The notes under the pieces were generated by a model. That model was not told the origin of the DNA. It saw only the letters and a list, made by a program, of their open reading frames with translations, and did not search any database. DNA of 64,000 nt from Oceanospirillum sanctuarii (GTDB lineage Bacteria; Pseudomonadota; Gammaproteobacteria; Pseudomonadales; Halomonadaceae). How positions within the stretch are numbered: position 1 is the stretch's first letter; every line of letters starts with the position of its first letter. The translations under genes and the position numbers were made by a program. The stretch is taken from the NCBI RefSeq assembly GCF_002150805.1, contig NZ_MTBA01000001.1:579854-643853 (forward strand). Direction: 5' to 3'. Of this stretch, positions 19,701 to 26,508 are shown one piece after another.

Positions 19701-19876
19701 TTCCTCTGTTGTTTGAGAAATCGACTCAGGCGCAGTTCCTGATTCCGATGGCGGTTTCTTTAGGCTTTGGGATTTTGTTTGCTACACTTATTACACTCTT
19801 CCTGATTCCCGTTAACTATATGATTCTTGAAGATATTAAGTCGGCGAGACTGGGTAGGAAAAAAGCAAAAATCTGA
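16775..19876 (+). CDS. RND efflux pump inner-membrane permease
   Basis: A 1033-residue AcrB/MexB-superfamily transporter that exports substrates using the proton gradient. It has the duplicated RND layout: TM1 at ~13-30, a large periplasmic loop, TM2-6 (~335-480), TM7 (~525), second loop, TM8-12 (~855-1020). The proton-relay Asp pair is present in TM4 (GIVVDDAIV, D395-D396). GLLALVGVVVNDSLVLVD in the second half is also characteristic. The subfamily looks like the shorter two-component-style HAE/VexH group rather than AcrB itself; the substrate is unknown. Confidence 0.92.
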   Translation: MIAWFARNHVAANLLMISVLLAGTFFLVKKVPLEIFPAVEFDQVDVSVSLRGASPQDMEQGVAVLIEQSIQDLEGIEQIVSRSAEGSTTVSIEVADGYDPKDILTDIKTRVDAISNLPTDADRPVVALAERIREVISVTVSGDLSEREIRQAAERVRDDLIRAPGVTQVQLDGVRDYEIAIEISPFALKQHDLTLSGIRQIIQAESVDLSAGNLKTAGNEVLISSKGQRYSQREFEDIVIKADSKGGLIRLKDIATVTDGFEESPLRTRFNGKPAAMIDVYRTGQESAIAVADVVKDYIASRQEDLPQGLEISYWDDDSEIVKKRLNTLLTNAMQGSFLVLALLTLFLRPAIAFWVFIGIPISFMGAFILLPLLGVSLNIASLFGFILVLGIVVDDAIVTGENVYSHLRKAENGLNAAIVGTQEVAVPVTFGVLTTVAAFLPLAFIDGHRGAIFAQIPAVVIPVLLFSLIESKFVLPAHLKYIRIRPKGEKQSKLEQLQQGFADGFERFILRYYRPALKRVLRYRYTALAFSIGALILLIATVSSGWMRFTFFPKVPSETARVTLTMPTGTAFDVTDRFVVKMTDKARVLQEKYRDPVTGVSVIRHIFSTTGSGGSTHIGRVRFEITPAEDRESNITSLQLVNEWRQLIGSIPGAESLAFRAELGRVTDPVDIELSGSDLRVLSDVAEQVKARLATYPSLFDITDSLADGKQELQVELKPQAYMLGLDRTTILQQVQQAYLGTEVERIQRGREEVVVMLRLPAVERDSVSDLLDLEIVTTDGTRIPLSHLADLKPGKSPSAIYRIDGYRTVNVTADMNKKTANTTVLNQDLKQYLNQLTRQYPSVSYTLRGEAEEQQKSFGSLQIGLILVLFVIYGLLAIPFGSYSQPLIVMSVIPFGAIGAVLGHAIMGMPLTIMSLMGLLALVGVVVNDSLVLVDFVNQKRAQGYQLHKAIMSAAPKRFRPVMLTSMTTFIGLFPLLFEKSTQAQFLIPMAVSLGFGILFATLITLFLIPVNYMILEDIKSARLGRKKAKI

Positions 19877-19941
19877 CTGTCTTTTACCAGTTTTGCCTAC
19901 TTTAAAGCGGGATTCAGCTTTATAGAGGACTAAATAAAATC

Positions 19942-19971
19942 AAAGTTGGTCACTTCAGACTGGCCAACTTT
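19942..19971 (+). terminator. Weak terminator-like hairpin after RND operon
   Basis: A 10-bp stem (AAAGTTGGTC with GGCCAACTTT, one G-U pair) around a 10-base loop. Only three T follow, so termination strength is doubtful. Confidence 0.45.
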
Positions 19972-20019
19972 ATGGGTAGGGATACCCGCTGCAGACCATA
20001 CAGACATCAAAGGCCAGGG

Positions 20020-20069
20020 AAAGCCTATGGTGGCTTTGCGGGAAAACCGGTTTGACCGCAGTTTCCTGC
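20020..20069 (+). ncRNA. Structured leader candidate upstream of ghrA
   Basis: Two consecutive stems lie just ahead of the ghrA ribosome site. AAAGCC (20020-20025) pairs with GGCTTT (20032-20037). Directly adjoining it, GCGGGAAA (20038-20045) pairs with TTTCCTGC (20062-20069) and encloses a nested CGGT-TTG-ACCG hairpin. I could not match this to a known riboswitch. It may be a cis-regulatory RNA or chance folding. Confidence 0.35.
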
Positions 20070-20085
20070 TAAGGATCTTCTATAT

Positions 20086-20997
20086 ATGCGCATTATTTTG
20101 TCATCCCCACTGACAGATCAGGGTTTGTACCTTGAAGCGTTACACAAGTTTTGTCCCTATGCGGATATACGTCTCTGGAATGACGTAAAAGAGAGCGACT
20201 GGCAAGCCGAATACGCTCTGGTATGGAAACCGGAAAACCAACTTTTCCTTCATCAGAAAGAACTGAAAGCCATTTTTAACCTTGGCGCCGGTATCGATGC
20301 GCTAGAGAAGTTACCGGATTTACCCGGTGATATCCCCCTGTACAAGCTTCGCGATGCCGGAATGGGGCAGTGGATGCTGGAATATGTGATGTATGGTCTC
20401 GTGCACTTTGGCCGCCATTTTGATCACTATCGCCATCATCAGCAGCGACAGTCCTGGCATCCGGAATACACCCATAGCCTGCAACAGCGCCGTATCGGTA
20501 TTCTTGGTCTGGGCCCCTTAGGAGCCTTTGTCGGTCAGCAACTCTCTCAACTGGGTTACAGCGTGATCGGTTGGAGCCGCTCAGAAAAAGAAGGGCTCAG
20601 TTTTGAACAACTGAACGGTTATGAGCATCTCGATGGATTTCTGTCCCGGTGTCATTTCCTGGTGAATCTATTGCCCGCTAAAGAAGAGACCTACCACCTG
20701 CTGAACGAACAGCGGCTGATGCGTTTACCCCGTGGAGCTGTAGTAATTAGTGTCGGACGGGGAAGTGTTCTGGATGAACACGCACTTCTTGTTCAGCTTC
20801 AGACGAGACACCTCAGAGGCGCACTTCTGGATGTTTTTGAGCATGAGCCTCTCTCCAAAGAACACCCGTTCTGGAAGCAGGATAATATTGTGATCACCCC
20901 GCACATGGCGGCCCCCACGCAACATGAAGAAGCAGTCCGGCAGATATTGGGGGATATCCTCGATATTGAGCTGGGTAGTGGTCATAACCTGATTTGA
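20086..20997 (+). CDS. ghrA: Glyoxylate/hydroxypyruvate reductase A
   Basis: A 303-residue D-2-hydroxyacid dehydrogenase of the GhrA type, expected to reduce glyoxylate to glycolate and hydroxypyruvate to D-glycerate with NADPH in the cytoplasm. The Rossmann motif is GLGPLG (141-146). The catalytic triad is in place: R225 (ISVGRGSVLD), E254 (FEHEPL) and H273 (TPHMAAPT), spaced as in E. coli GhrA. FNLGAGIDAL is the substrate loop. AAGGA lies ten bases before ATG 20086, and the leader just upstream can fold strongly. A glycerate kinase gene 25 kb away could take the product onward. Confidence 0.92.
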   Translation: MRIILSSPLTDQGLYLEALHKFCPYADIRLWNDVKESDWQAEYALVWKPENQLFLHQKELKAIFNLGAGIDALEKLPDLPGDIPLYKLRDAGMGQWMLEYVMYGLVHFGRHFDHYRHHQQRQSWHPEYTHSLQQRRIGILGLGPLGAFVGQQLSQLGYSVIGWSRSEKEGLSFEQLNGYEHLDGFLSRCHFLVNLLPAKEETYHLLNEQRLMRLPRGAVVISVGRGSVLDEHALLVQLQTRHLRGALLDVFEHEPLSKEHPFWKQDNIVITPHMAAPTQHEEAVRQILGDILDIELGSGHNLI

Positions 20998-21195
20998 TTT
21001 AGTCAGAGACACATCCAAATTGGCCATTCAAAGAGACTCCTCTGAATTCAGTAACGTGTTTACAAACTGTTACCGGATTCATGGGAGTTTCTGCACTTTA
21101 TCACTGATCTGAAACGCATCTTCCACTAGAATTCAGCCGATTCCACACCTTTATAGTGGACTTTGCTGCTTTTCATACCTTGAGGATGCTTTTTT

Positions 21196-22458
21196 ATGTT
21201 TGACCCTGTCACGATGGGCTGCCTGATTCTGTTAGTGATTGCGGCTCTCTGGGTTACTGAGTGGGTGCACGTTAGTATGACTGCGCTGCTGGTACCGGTA
21301 TTGGCCGTTGTATCAGGTATATTTGACGTTAAGCAGGCATTCAGTGCGTTTGCTAATCCCATTATCTTTATCTTTCTGGGTGGTTTTGCGCTGTCTGCGG
21401 CTTTGCATAAACAAAAGCTGGATCAGCGGATTGCACAAACGATCCTCAGTATTGCCGCCGGCCGACTCAGTAAAGCCGCCAACCTGATCTTTATCACCAC
21501 TGCAGTGCTTTCCATGTGGATCTCTAACACAGCCACAGCAGCGATGATGTTGCCACTGACTTTGGGGGTTTTATCTGCGCTGGATTCTTCGAAACATCGC
21601 CGCACTTATCTTTTCTTTTTGCTGGGGATCGCGTTTTCCGCAAATATCGGCGGCATCGGCACACTTGTAGGCAGCCCGCCTAATGCGATTGCCGCTGCAG
21701 CCGTTGGCTTAAGTTTTACCGGGTGGATGATGGTCGCCATGCCTGTCGTTCTGGTGCTGATGCCGGTCATGATCTATACACTGCGCTTTACCTGCAAACC
21801 GGATCTTAGCCAGCCAGTTGAATTTGAAGCCACTAAACTTCCTCCGTTGAATCGTACTCAATGGATGACTTTGGGCGTTTTTGGTCTGACGGTGGCAGGC
21901 TGGATCTTCAGTAAGCCTTTGGCTTCGGTTCTGGGGATTACCAGTGGTATTGATGCTGTAGTAGCCGTAACAGCGATCCTGCTGCTGGCAGCACTTCGTC
22001 TTCTGAACTGGGATGAGCTGAATGAGCAAACCGATTGGGGCATCCTGTTGCTGTTTGGTGGTGGTCTGACCTTAAGCGCTTTGCTGTCTGCATCCGGTGC
22101 CAGTGCCTTTATCGCAGACCATATCATTCAGATGATTGAGCACACGCCACTGCTGGTCTTTGTGATTAGCCTGGTCATTTTTGTCATGGTGCTGACCGCT
22201 GTAGCCAGCAATACAGCCAGTGCAGCGCTTTTGCTGCCTATCTTTCTGCCGCTCGCGGAAGGGGTTGGTCTGGGACAAACGGCCCTTGCTGTTCTGATTG
22301 CGATCGGCGCATCCTGTGCGTTTACTTTGCCGGTAGCTACACCACCTAATGCGATTGTATTTGGTAGTGGCTTTGTCCCACAGAAAGAGATGCTTCGCGT
22401 TGGTTCCTTGCTCAGTCTGGTAGTCCTACCGGTACTGGTAGGCGTTGGTCTCAGTTAA
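21196..22458 (+). CDS. SLC13/DASS family anion transporter
   Basis: A 420-residue inner-membrane permease with about 11 hydrophobic segments. It carries both Ser-Asn-Thr motifs that bind Na+ and carboxylate in the DASS fold: SNTATAAM (S110-T112) and SNTASAAL (around residue 337). GTLVGSPPNAIA and PVATPPNAIVFGSG are the matching hairpin loops. It is therefore likely to import di- or tricarboxylates or a related anion with sodium. It is somewhat shorter than typical members (about 450-490). GAGG precedes ATG 21196. It ends in a terminator and seems monocistronic. Confidence 0.88.
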   Translation: MFDPVTMGCLILLVIAALWVTEWVHVSMTALLVPVLAVVSGIFDVKQAFSAFANPIIFIFLGGFALSAALHKQKLDQRIAQTILSIAAGRLSKAANLIFITTAVLSMWISNTATAAMMLPLTLGVLSALDSSKHRRTYLFFLLGIAFSANIGGIGTLVGSPPNAIAAAAVGLSFTGWMMVAMPVVLVLMPVMIYTLRFTCKPDLSQPVEFEATKLPPLNRTQWMTLGVFGLTVAGWIFSKPLASVLGITSGIDAVVAVTAILLLAALRLLNWDELNEQTDWGILLLFGGGLTLSALLSASGASAFIADHIIQMIEHTPLLVFVISLVIFVMVLTAVASNTASAALLLPIFLPLAEGVGLGQTALAVLIAIGASCAFTLPVATPPNAIVFGSGFVPQKEMLRVGSLLSLVVLPVLVGVGLS

Positions 22459-22505
22459 TATCAGCCCCTCGCGAAACGTCTCCAGACGAACAACCTTCCT
22501 GAATT

Positions 22506-22547
22506 GCCCCGTGGAAAAGCTTTAGGGCTTTGCACGGGGCTTTTGTT
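22506..22547 (+). terminator. Terminator of SLC13 gene
   Basis: GCCCCGTG (22506-22513) pairs perfectly with CACGGGGC (22533-22540), followed by TTTTGTT. Confidence 0.8.
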
Positions 22548-22595
22548 AGAATGCCCGCCTGAAATTACCGACAGATTGACCATTTAAGGCAGGCT

Positions 22596-24542
22596 ATGAC
22601 CGTTCTTCTGATGACCCCTCCCATGACCCAACTGAATACGCCCTATCCGGCAACGGCGTATCTCACCGGTTTTCTCCGTTCAAGGGGGTATGAGGCGGTA
22701 CAGCGGGATCCTGCCATCGAGCTCTTTCTTGAGATGATGACAGCTCAGGGGCTGGATATTATCCGTCAGCATGTAGAAGAAAACTTTGAAGAGTATGAGG
22801 ATGATCAGCTGCCAGAGGTGATTTACAACTTTCTGGCCGAATTTGATCGTTATCGTCTTTGCGTTGAGCCTGCTATCCGTTTTCTGCAGGGCAAGGATCC
22901 GAGTATTGCCCTGAGAATCAACTCCCGTCGCTTCCTGCCGGAAGGACCTGCCTTTGATGTGATCAGTCAGATGGAAGCGGTTTCCACAGATTCAGCTGAA
23001 CATCGTGATGTCTTGAAAGCCGCCTTTGGTGATCTGGGTGTGCAGGATAAAGCCAAGTATCTGGCCACCTTGTTTATCAACGATCTGTCGGCAGTGATTA
23101 CCCAGGGCGTTGATCCTTACTTTGAAGTCAGTCGCTATGGTGAACGTCTGGCTGCTGCGAATCCGAGCTTTGATGACCTGTACGACACCTTAATGGCTGA
23201 CCCAACCTTCAGTTCAGAGATTCTGGAGCAGCTGGTTGAGCTTTACTTGGAAGAAACCCAGCCAAGTGTTGTCGCTCTTACTGTCCCATTCCCCGGCAAT
23301 ATGCTTGGGGCACTACGAATTGCCCAAACCTGTAAAGAGAGCAATCCGGAATTACCTGTGGTAATGGGTGGTGGATTCGTCAATACCGAGCTGCGTGCTC
23401 TGAAAGATCCCCGTTTATTTGAGTTTGTCGACTTCATCTGCCTCGATGATGGTGAACGTCCTTTTATGACGCTGCTGGAATATTTTGATGGTCAGCGGGA
23501 GGCCGACGAACTGGTACGCACCTATTTTCTCGCTGAAGATGAAAATGGCGAGCAATACGTCCATCTGAATGAAAATCCGGAACTGCACGATATTCCGCAA
23601 ACCGATGTCGGTGCTCCTGTTTATGACGGCCTGCCGCTGGGGGAATATCTTTCCCTCTGTGAGATGCTGAATCCGATGCACCGTATCTGGAGTGATGGCC
23701 GCTGGAACAAACTGACGATCGCCCACGGATGTTACTGGCGAAAGTGCAGCTTCTGCGATGTAACACTGGACTACATCGACCGTTATGACGAGGCTGGTGC
23801 CGATATTCTGGTGGATCGAATTGAACAGTTAATCGAAGAAACCGGCCAAACGGGTTTCCATTTTGTTGATGAAGCAGCACCGCCTAAAGCGCTTTTTGCG
23901 CTGGCTAAACGCCTGATTGAGCGAGGGGTTGTGATCAGCTGGTGGGGTAATATCCGTTTCGAGAAAACCTTCACCCCTGAACGATGCCAGTTACTGGCGG
24001 ATTCCGGCTGTATCGCAGTTAGTGGCGGTCTTGAGGTTGCCTCTGATCGACTGCTTAAGCTGATGAAAAAGGGCGTAAGTGTCGAACAGGTGGCACGGGT
24101 GACAAAAGCATTCAGTGATGCAGGTATTCTGGTACATGCTTACCTGATGTACGGCTTTCCGACCCAGACTGAACAGGAAACGGTCGATGCGCTGGAGATG
24201 GTACGCCAGATGATGCAGCAGGGCTGTTTCCAGTCTGCCTACTGGCACCGCTTCGCAGCGACAATTCACAGCCCAATCGGCATCAATCCTCAAGAGTACG
24301 GCATTACACTGGCAGATCGTCCGGAAACCCTGTTTGCCGAAAACGATGTCGACTTCACTGATCCGACAGGCACAGACCATGAGATGTTGGGTGAGGGGCT
24401 TCGTAAGGCACTGTACAACTATATGCACGGTATCGGCTATGATCAGCCGTTAAGCTTCTGGTTCAACCAGCCGGTGACCCGTACTCAGGTCAAGAAAGAC
24501 CTTATTGCTAAAGCAGTGCATCAGCTGATTGTCAGCCAATGA
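22596..24542 (+). CDS. B12-binding domain radical SAM protein
   Basis: A 648-residue protein with an N-terminal cobalamin-binding-like region (MTVLLMTPP, YPATAYLTGFLRSRGYE; later VVALTVPFPGNMLGALRIAQ and VVMGGGFVNTELRAL). A radical SAM domain starts at the cluster motif C379-x4-C384-x2-C387 (GCYWRKCSFCD). The x4 spacing differs from the usual CX3CX2C but recurs in cobalamin-type members. SGGLEVASDRLLKLMKKGV and YLMYGFPTQTEQE are typical SAM-barrel motifs. The substrate is unknown. It stands alone; no methyltransferase or biosynthetic neighbours give a clue. A short AGG-type ribosome site precedes ATG 22596. Confidence 0.85.
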   Translation: MTVLLMTPPMTQLNTPYPATAYLTGFLRSRGYEAVQRDPAIELFLEMMTAQGLDIIRQHVEENFEEYEDDQLPEVIYNFLAEFDRYRLCVEPAIRFLQGKDPSIALRINSRRFLPEGPAFDVISQMEAVSTDSAEHRDVLKAAFGDLGVQDKAKYLATLFINDLSAVITQGVDPYFEVSRYGERLAAANPSFDDLYDTLMADPTFSSEILEQLVELYLEETQPSVVALTVPFPGNMLGALRIAQTCKESNPELPVVMGGGFVNTELRALKDPRLFEFVDFICLDDGERPFMTLLEYFDGQREADELVRTYFLAEDENGEQYVHLNENPELHDIPQTDVGAPVYDGLPLGEYLSLCEMLNPMHRIWSDGRWNKLTIAHGCYWRKCSFCDVTLDYIDRYDEAGADILVDRIEQLIEETGQTGFHFVDEAAPPKALFALAKRLIERGVVISWWGNIRFEKTFTPERCQLLADSGCIAVSGGLEVASDRLLKLMKKGVSVEQVARVTKAFSDAGILVHAYLMYGFPTQTEQETVDALEMVRQMMQQGCFQSAYWHRFAATIHSPIGINPQEYGITLADRPETLFAENDVDFTDPTGTDHEMLGEGLRKALYNYMHGIGYDQPLSFWFNQPVTRTQVKKDLIAKAVHQLIVSQ

Positions 24543-24560
24543 TGTTATCGATAGTGACTA

Positions 24561-24815
24561 TCAGGTACAGTTTTCCAGCTCGGTAAGAAGCTTCAGAGCT
24601 TCTTCCCGGGTTTCACCACAAACATATTCTGCAGGTTGAAAGTCACCACAAACCTTCGGACGTTCAGGTTTACCGAACAGCTCACAACGAAGATCATCCA
24701 TCAGGTGAGGGCAGGGCACACCGGCAGGCTTACCCTGGGGCATTTTAGGCAAAGGGCTAGAGATGCTGGGGGATGTACAACATGCAGCACAGCCCATTCG
24801 ACACGTTAACGCCAT
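24561..24815 (-). CDS. YkgJ family cysteine-cluster protein
   Basis: An 84-residue protein with the CxxxCxxCC pattern at the N-terminus (C5, C9, C12, C13) and further Cys in CPHL, RCELF, KVCGDF and YVCGET. YkgJ-family proteins are thought to bind a metal such as zinc or iron, but their role is not established. GGAG lies five bases before ATG 24815. It converges tail-to-tail on the radical SAM gene with only 18 bases between them, and no separate terminator is seen there. Confidence 0.85.
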   Translation of the reverse strand: MALTCRMGCAACCTSPSISSPLPKMPQGKPAGVPCPHLMDDLRCELFGKPERPKVCGDFQPAEYVCGETREEALKLLTELENCT

Positions 24816-25024
24816 TTAAACTCCAAATTTGCCAATTTCCGGGAACCAGAACGCAATCTTATGATCTTAGTCAGTTACTGATTTCTTCGAGGCTGCGCAA
24901 TATAAGACTGTTTGTCGCATTTGTCAGGTATTATTACCCGACTTGAGCAGTTTAACTGCCAGCACCATCCACAAAATTATTAAAAAAGAGCCCTTGAGGC
25001 TACTACCAACAGAGGAGACGGATC

Positions 25025-25303
25025 ATGCCCGTTGCAACCGCCCGCCACATTCTTGTGGCCGATGAGAAGCAGTGCCTGGATCTGAAAGCGAAAATTGAGT
25101 CCGGTAACGACTTTGCAGCCATTGCGCAAGAGCATTCCCTTTGCCCATCCGGTGCAGAAGGTGGTGATCTGGGCAGCTTCCGCCCGGGAGAGATGGTACC
25201 TGAGTTTGATAAGGCCGTATTCACTGGTGAAGTGAATCAGGTATTAGGCCCGGTTCAGACCCAGTTTGGCTACCACTTGCTGGAAGTCACCAGCCGTAGC
25301 TGA
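25025..25303 (+). CDS. ppiC: Parvulin-type peptidyl-prolyl isomerase
   Basis: A 92-residue stand-alone parvulin domain, matching the length of E. coli PpiC. It accelerates cis-trans isomerisation of peptidyl-prolyl bonds in the cytoplasm. Signature segments are ARHILVADE at the start, HSLCPSGAEGGDLGSFRPGEMVPEFDKAVF split around the active-site loop, and QTQFGYHLLEV near the end. There is no signal peptide. GAGGAG precedes ATG 25025, and its own terminator follows. Confidence 0.93.
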   Translation: MPVATARHILVADEKQCLDLKAKIESGNDFAAIAQEHSLCPSGAEGGDLGSFRPGEMVPEFDKAVFTGEVNQVLGPVQTQFGYHLLEVTSRS

Positions 25304-25327
25304 TCAGTCTGATCGAACCGTTTCATG

Positions 25328-25358
25328 AAAGGCTTGCTCACTTGAGCAGGCCTTTTTT
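25328..25358 (+). terminator. Terminator of ppiC
   Basis: AAGGCTTGCTC pairs with GAGCAGGCCTT (one internal mismatch region) and is followed by T6. Confidence 0.8.
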
Positions 25359-25426
25359 ATTGCCGGGATTAAGCGATATGATTCCCTGATCAATCCTTCT
25401 ATAAAAAAAGAGCTCAGGAAACGACT

Positions 25427-25846
25427 ATGTGGCTGCAAAAAGAGATACGACTAAAACCCCGTCAGCGAGGATTTCATCTGGTAACCACAGAGATCCTGAA
25501 ACAACTGCCGGAACTGAGTGATTTTAAGGTTGGACTCGCACATTTCTTTATTCAGCACACGTCAGCAAGCCTTACATTGAATGAGAATGCGGATCCAACG
25601 GTACGAGCCGATTTTGAGCAGTTTTTTAATCGCTATGTGCCGGAAAACGAGCCTTACTTTCAGCACACTTTAGAGGGTTCCGATGATATGCCCGCTCATC
25701 TTAAAGCCAGCCTGCTGGGAAATAGTCTGACACTCCCGATTACCAATGGGCAGCTCAATATCGGAATCTGGCAGGGGATCTATCTGGGTGAGCACCGCAA
25801 TCATGGTGGTTCACGACAAATCGTGGTGACCCTGAACGGTGAGTAG
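25427..25846 (+). CDS. yjbQ: YjbQ family protein (UPF0047)
   Basis: A 139-residue protein of the YjbQ/UPF0047 family. It is named as a secondary thiamine-phosphate synthase because members can give weak complementation, but the physiological role is uncertain. Family hallmarks are [35 protein letters not shown] and the final [15 protein letters not shown] precedes ATG 25427. It appears monocistronic between two terminators. Confidence 0.9.
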   Translation: MWLQKEIRLKPRQRGFHLVTTEILKQLPELSDFKVGLAHFFIQHTSASLTLNENADPTVRADFEQFFNRYVPENEPYFQHTLEGSDDMPAHLKASLLGNSLTLPITNGQLNIGIWQGIYLGEHRNHGGSRQIVVTLNGE

Positions 25847-25882
25847 GCAAAGGTATTAGTGGAATATCAGAGGTATGACTCG

Positions 25883-25911
25883 AAAAAGCCGGTCAGAATG
25901 ACCGGCTTTTA
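25883..25911. terminator. Bidirectional terminator between yjbQ and HopJ-like gene
   Basis: AAAAGCCGGTCA pairs with TGACCGGCTTTT around a short GAA-type loop. A and T flanks suit both converging genes. Confidence 0.9.
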
Positions 25912-25936
25912 TGGATACTGATTCAGTGCCCTTAGC

Positions 25937-26275
25937 TTACTTCTTTACCAAAGCAACCGAATCGAATTTGATGCCATCCCAACCGTGCTGCATAAAATTG
26001 CGGATATTACCGTGGTCATTACCTTCGGGAGTGTTCAGGACATCCTGATAGAAGCGGCCAAAGCAACGCAAAGTCGCTTCCTGATCCAGATTCTGATCTT
26101 TTGCAAAAGCAAAAATCTTGCAGCTACCTTCATTTTGACCCGCTTCATTTTGCACTTCACCATTAGTGAAAGCTGCTGGAGTGTAATCATACAGTTCTGC
26201 GATCACACTTTGGGTATCTTCGAATTCAGGGCCTTGCTCACTGGTCAGCTTTTGCAAAAAATCATTTAAAGTCAT
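25937..26275 (-). CDS. HopJ-family protein
   Basis: A 112-residue protein of the family named after the Pseudomonas syringae HopJ effector. It has the family features FEDTQSVIAELYDYTPAAFTNG, NEAGQNEGSCKIFAFAK and RNFMQHGWDGIKF. Most bacteria carrying it have no type III secretion, so the name probably misleads; a cytoplasmic housekeeping or stress role is more likely, but this is inference. There is no signal or membrane segment. A short AGG site precedes ATG 26275. Confidence 0.85.
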   Translation of the reverse strand: MTLNDFLQKLTSEQGPEFEDTQSVIAELYDYTPAAFTNGEVQNEAGQNEGSCKIFAFAKDQNLDQEATLRCFGRFYQDVLNTPEGNDHGNIRNFMQHGWDGIKFDSVALVKK

Positions 26276-26508
26276 TGGGTTGCCTTATCTGTTTAGGGTG
26301 GAACAACAAGAAATAAAGCCTGAGATTCTACAAAATGGCGACTTTTGCAGCTAGAAAAAATACGATTTATGTCTACGCTAATTTAATTAGTGGTAAAAGA
26401 ATTACTTTTTTGAGATACCGCAATGTTTCCAACGTGAGTTTAAAGACAATAGACGACCCACTACTTTAGCTGTATCCGAAAATTTAGTGCTTTCAATTAG
26501 CCGAATGG

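Noticed and set aside
23991-24428. 145-codon minus-strand frame opposite the radical SAM gene
   Set aside because: Antisense to conserved radical SAM sequence; no ribosome site or domain.
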